From Gemmatimonadales bacterium (GTDB lineage: Bacteria > Gemmatimonadota > Gemmatimonadetes > Gemmatimonadales > GWC2-71-9), in contig JACDHV010000009.1 in NCBI GenBank assembly GCA_013820855.1, positions 1-32,252 on the forward strand: DNA of 32,252 nt, read 5' to 3'. The notes under the pieces were generated by a model. That model was given only the letters and a program-made list of their open reading frames with translations, had not been told where the DNA came from and made no database searches. The position numbers and the translations under genes were made by a program. Of this stretch, positions 32,155 through 32,252 are shown in pieces (position 1 is the first letter of the stretch; the number at the start of each line of letters is the position of its first letter).

Positions 32155-32252
32155 CGTGGCCTGTCGGTGGTATGACCGCGGTATCCGGTGGCACGGCGAG
32201 GCCCGATCCGCCCCGCTCTCCCCTAAACGGCGGCGCCCCACCCTACGAGCCG
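32155..32252. other. Window end upstream of folC
   Basis: Ninety-eight bases to the edge. The minus strand could hold the last codons of an upstream gene (a frame ending LVGWGAAV before a TAG at 32223-32225) but this is too short to name. Confidence 0.2.

Noticed and set aside
32155-32241. Upstream extension of folC to the window edge
   Set aside because: The extra residues (Arg/Ser/His-rich) are not FolC-like and the ATG at 32154 gives the canonical N-terminus.
1-32252. tRNA, rRNA, CRISPR arrays, transposases, integrases
   Set aside because: I looked for cloverleaf ends, regular repeat arrays and transposase motifs on both strands by eye and found none that I could support.

Overview
The window is GC-rich, densely coded bacterial DNA. 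The gene types suggest Gemmatimonadota (Gemmatimonadetes): a TPR/GWxTD-like secreted protein, many small lipoproteins, a DUF4142 protein, a type 3 prolyl-tRNA synthetase, and a folC-hisS-proS-lysA-guaA housekeeping run. This placement is an inference from gene content; there is no rRNA marker and I see no tRNA or CRISPR array.

Layout. (1) 1-3507, minus strand: a tightly overlapped operon dus-larB-corA-(membrane-anchored GAF-like protein, cut by the window edge). (2) 3599-4334, plus strand: a short gene remnant, a good sigma-70-type promoter and a PTS EIIA-type protein. (3) 4354-6246, minus strand: two tandem GntR-type regulators that are paralogues and carry an uncommon C-terminal domain. (4) 6535-22608, plus strand: the accessory region. 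It starts with an AraC/XylS-type regulator, then an MDR oxidoreductase, a lactonase-type beta-propeller lipoprotein, an unrecognised lipoprotein, two Tat-type ferritin-like proteins, a Met-rich secreted protein, a DoxX gene with an amber codon, a di-haem cytochrome c lipoprotein, a DUF417 membrane protein, a DUF4142 lipoprotein, two decayed genes (SDR and solute-binding protein), a second copy of the unrecognised lipoprotein (frameshifted), a second di-haem cytochrome, and a Met/Asp/Ser/Thr-rich lipoprotein. (5) 22759-24966, plus strand: a TPR/GWxTD-like protein. (6) 25065-32154, minus strand: guaA, lysA, proS, hisS and folC, with two long dispersed-type inverted repeats between genes.

The most interesting observation is a local regulon. 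Four promoters (7498-7556, 8628-8687, 14136-14195, 18849-18908) share two direct half-sites 20-21 bp apart. The proximal half runs into a TTG -35, and a -10-like hexamer sits at exactly the same distance from the proximal half in all four. This is the architecture of XylS/AraC class activator sites, and the AraC-type gene lies next to the first site. The four promoters head the MDR gene, the propeller/lipoprotein/ferritin-like operon, cytochrome 1, and the lipoprotein 2/cytochrome 2 unit. Two of them also carry a palindrome (GTGATGCYGRTCAC) 21 bp upstream of the distal half-site, and the same palindrome lies in the promoter of the GntR pair. I propose a two-input regulon (GntR pair plus AraC) controlling an envelope redox/metal module built from duplicated lipoprotein and di-haem cytochrome genes and exported ferritin-like proteins. 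Its substrate is unknown.

The 13.6-19.1 kb part of this cluster holds four broken genes, while none of the full-length genes elsewhere in the window is broken. Either the cluster is decaying or this stretch holds local sequence errors.
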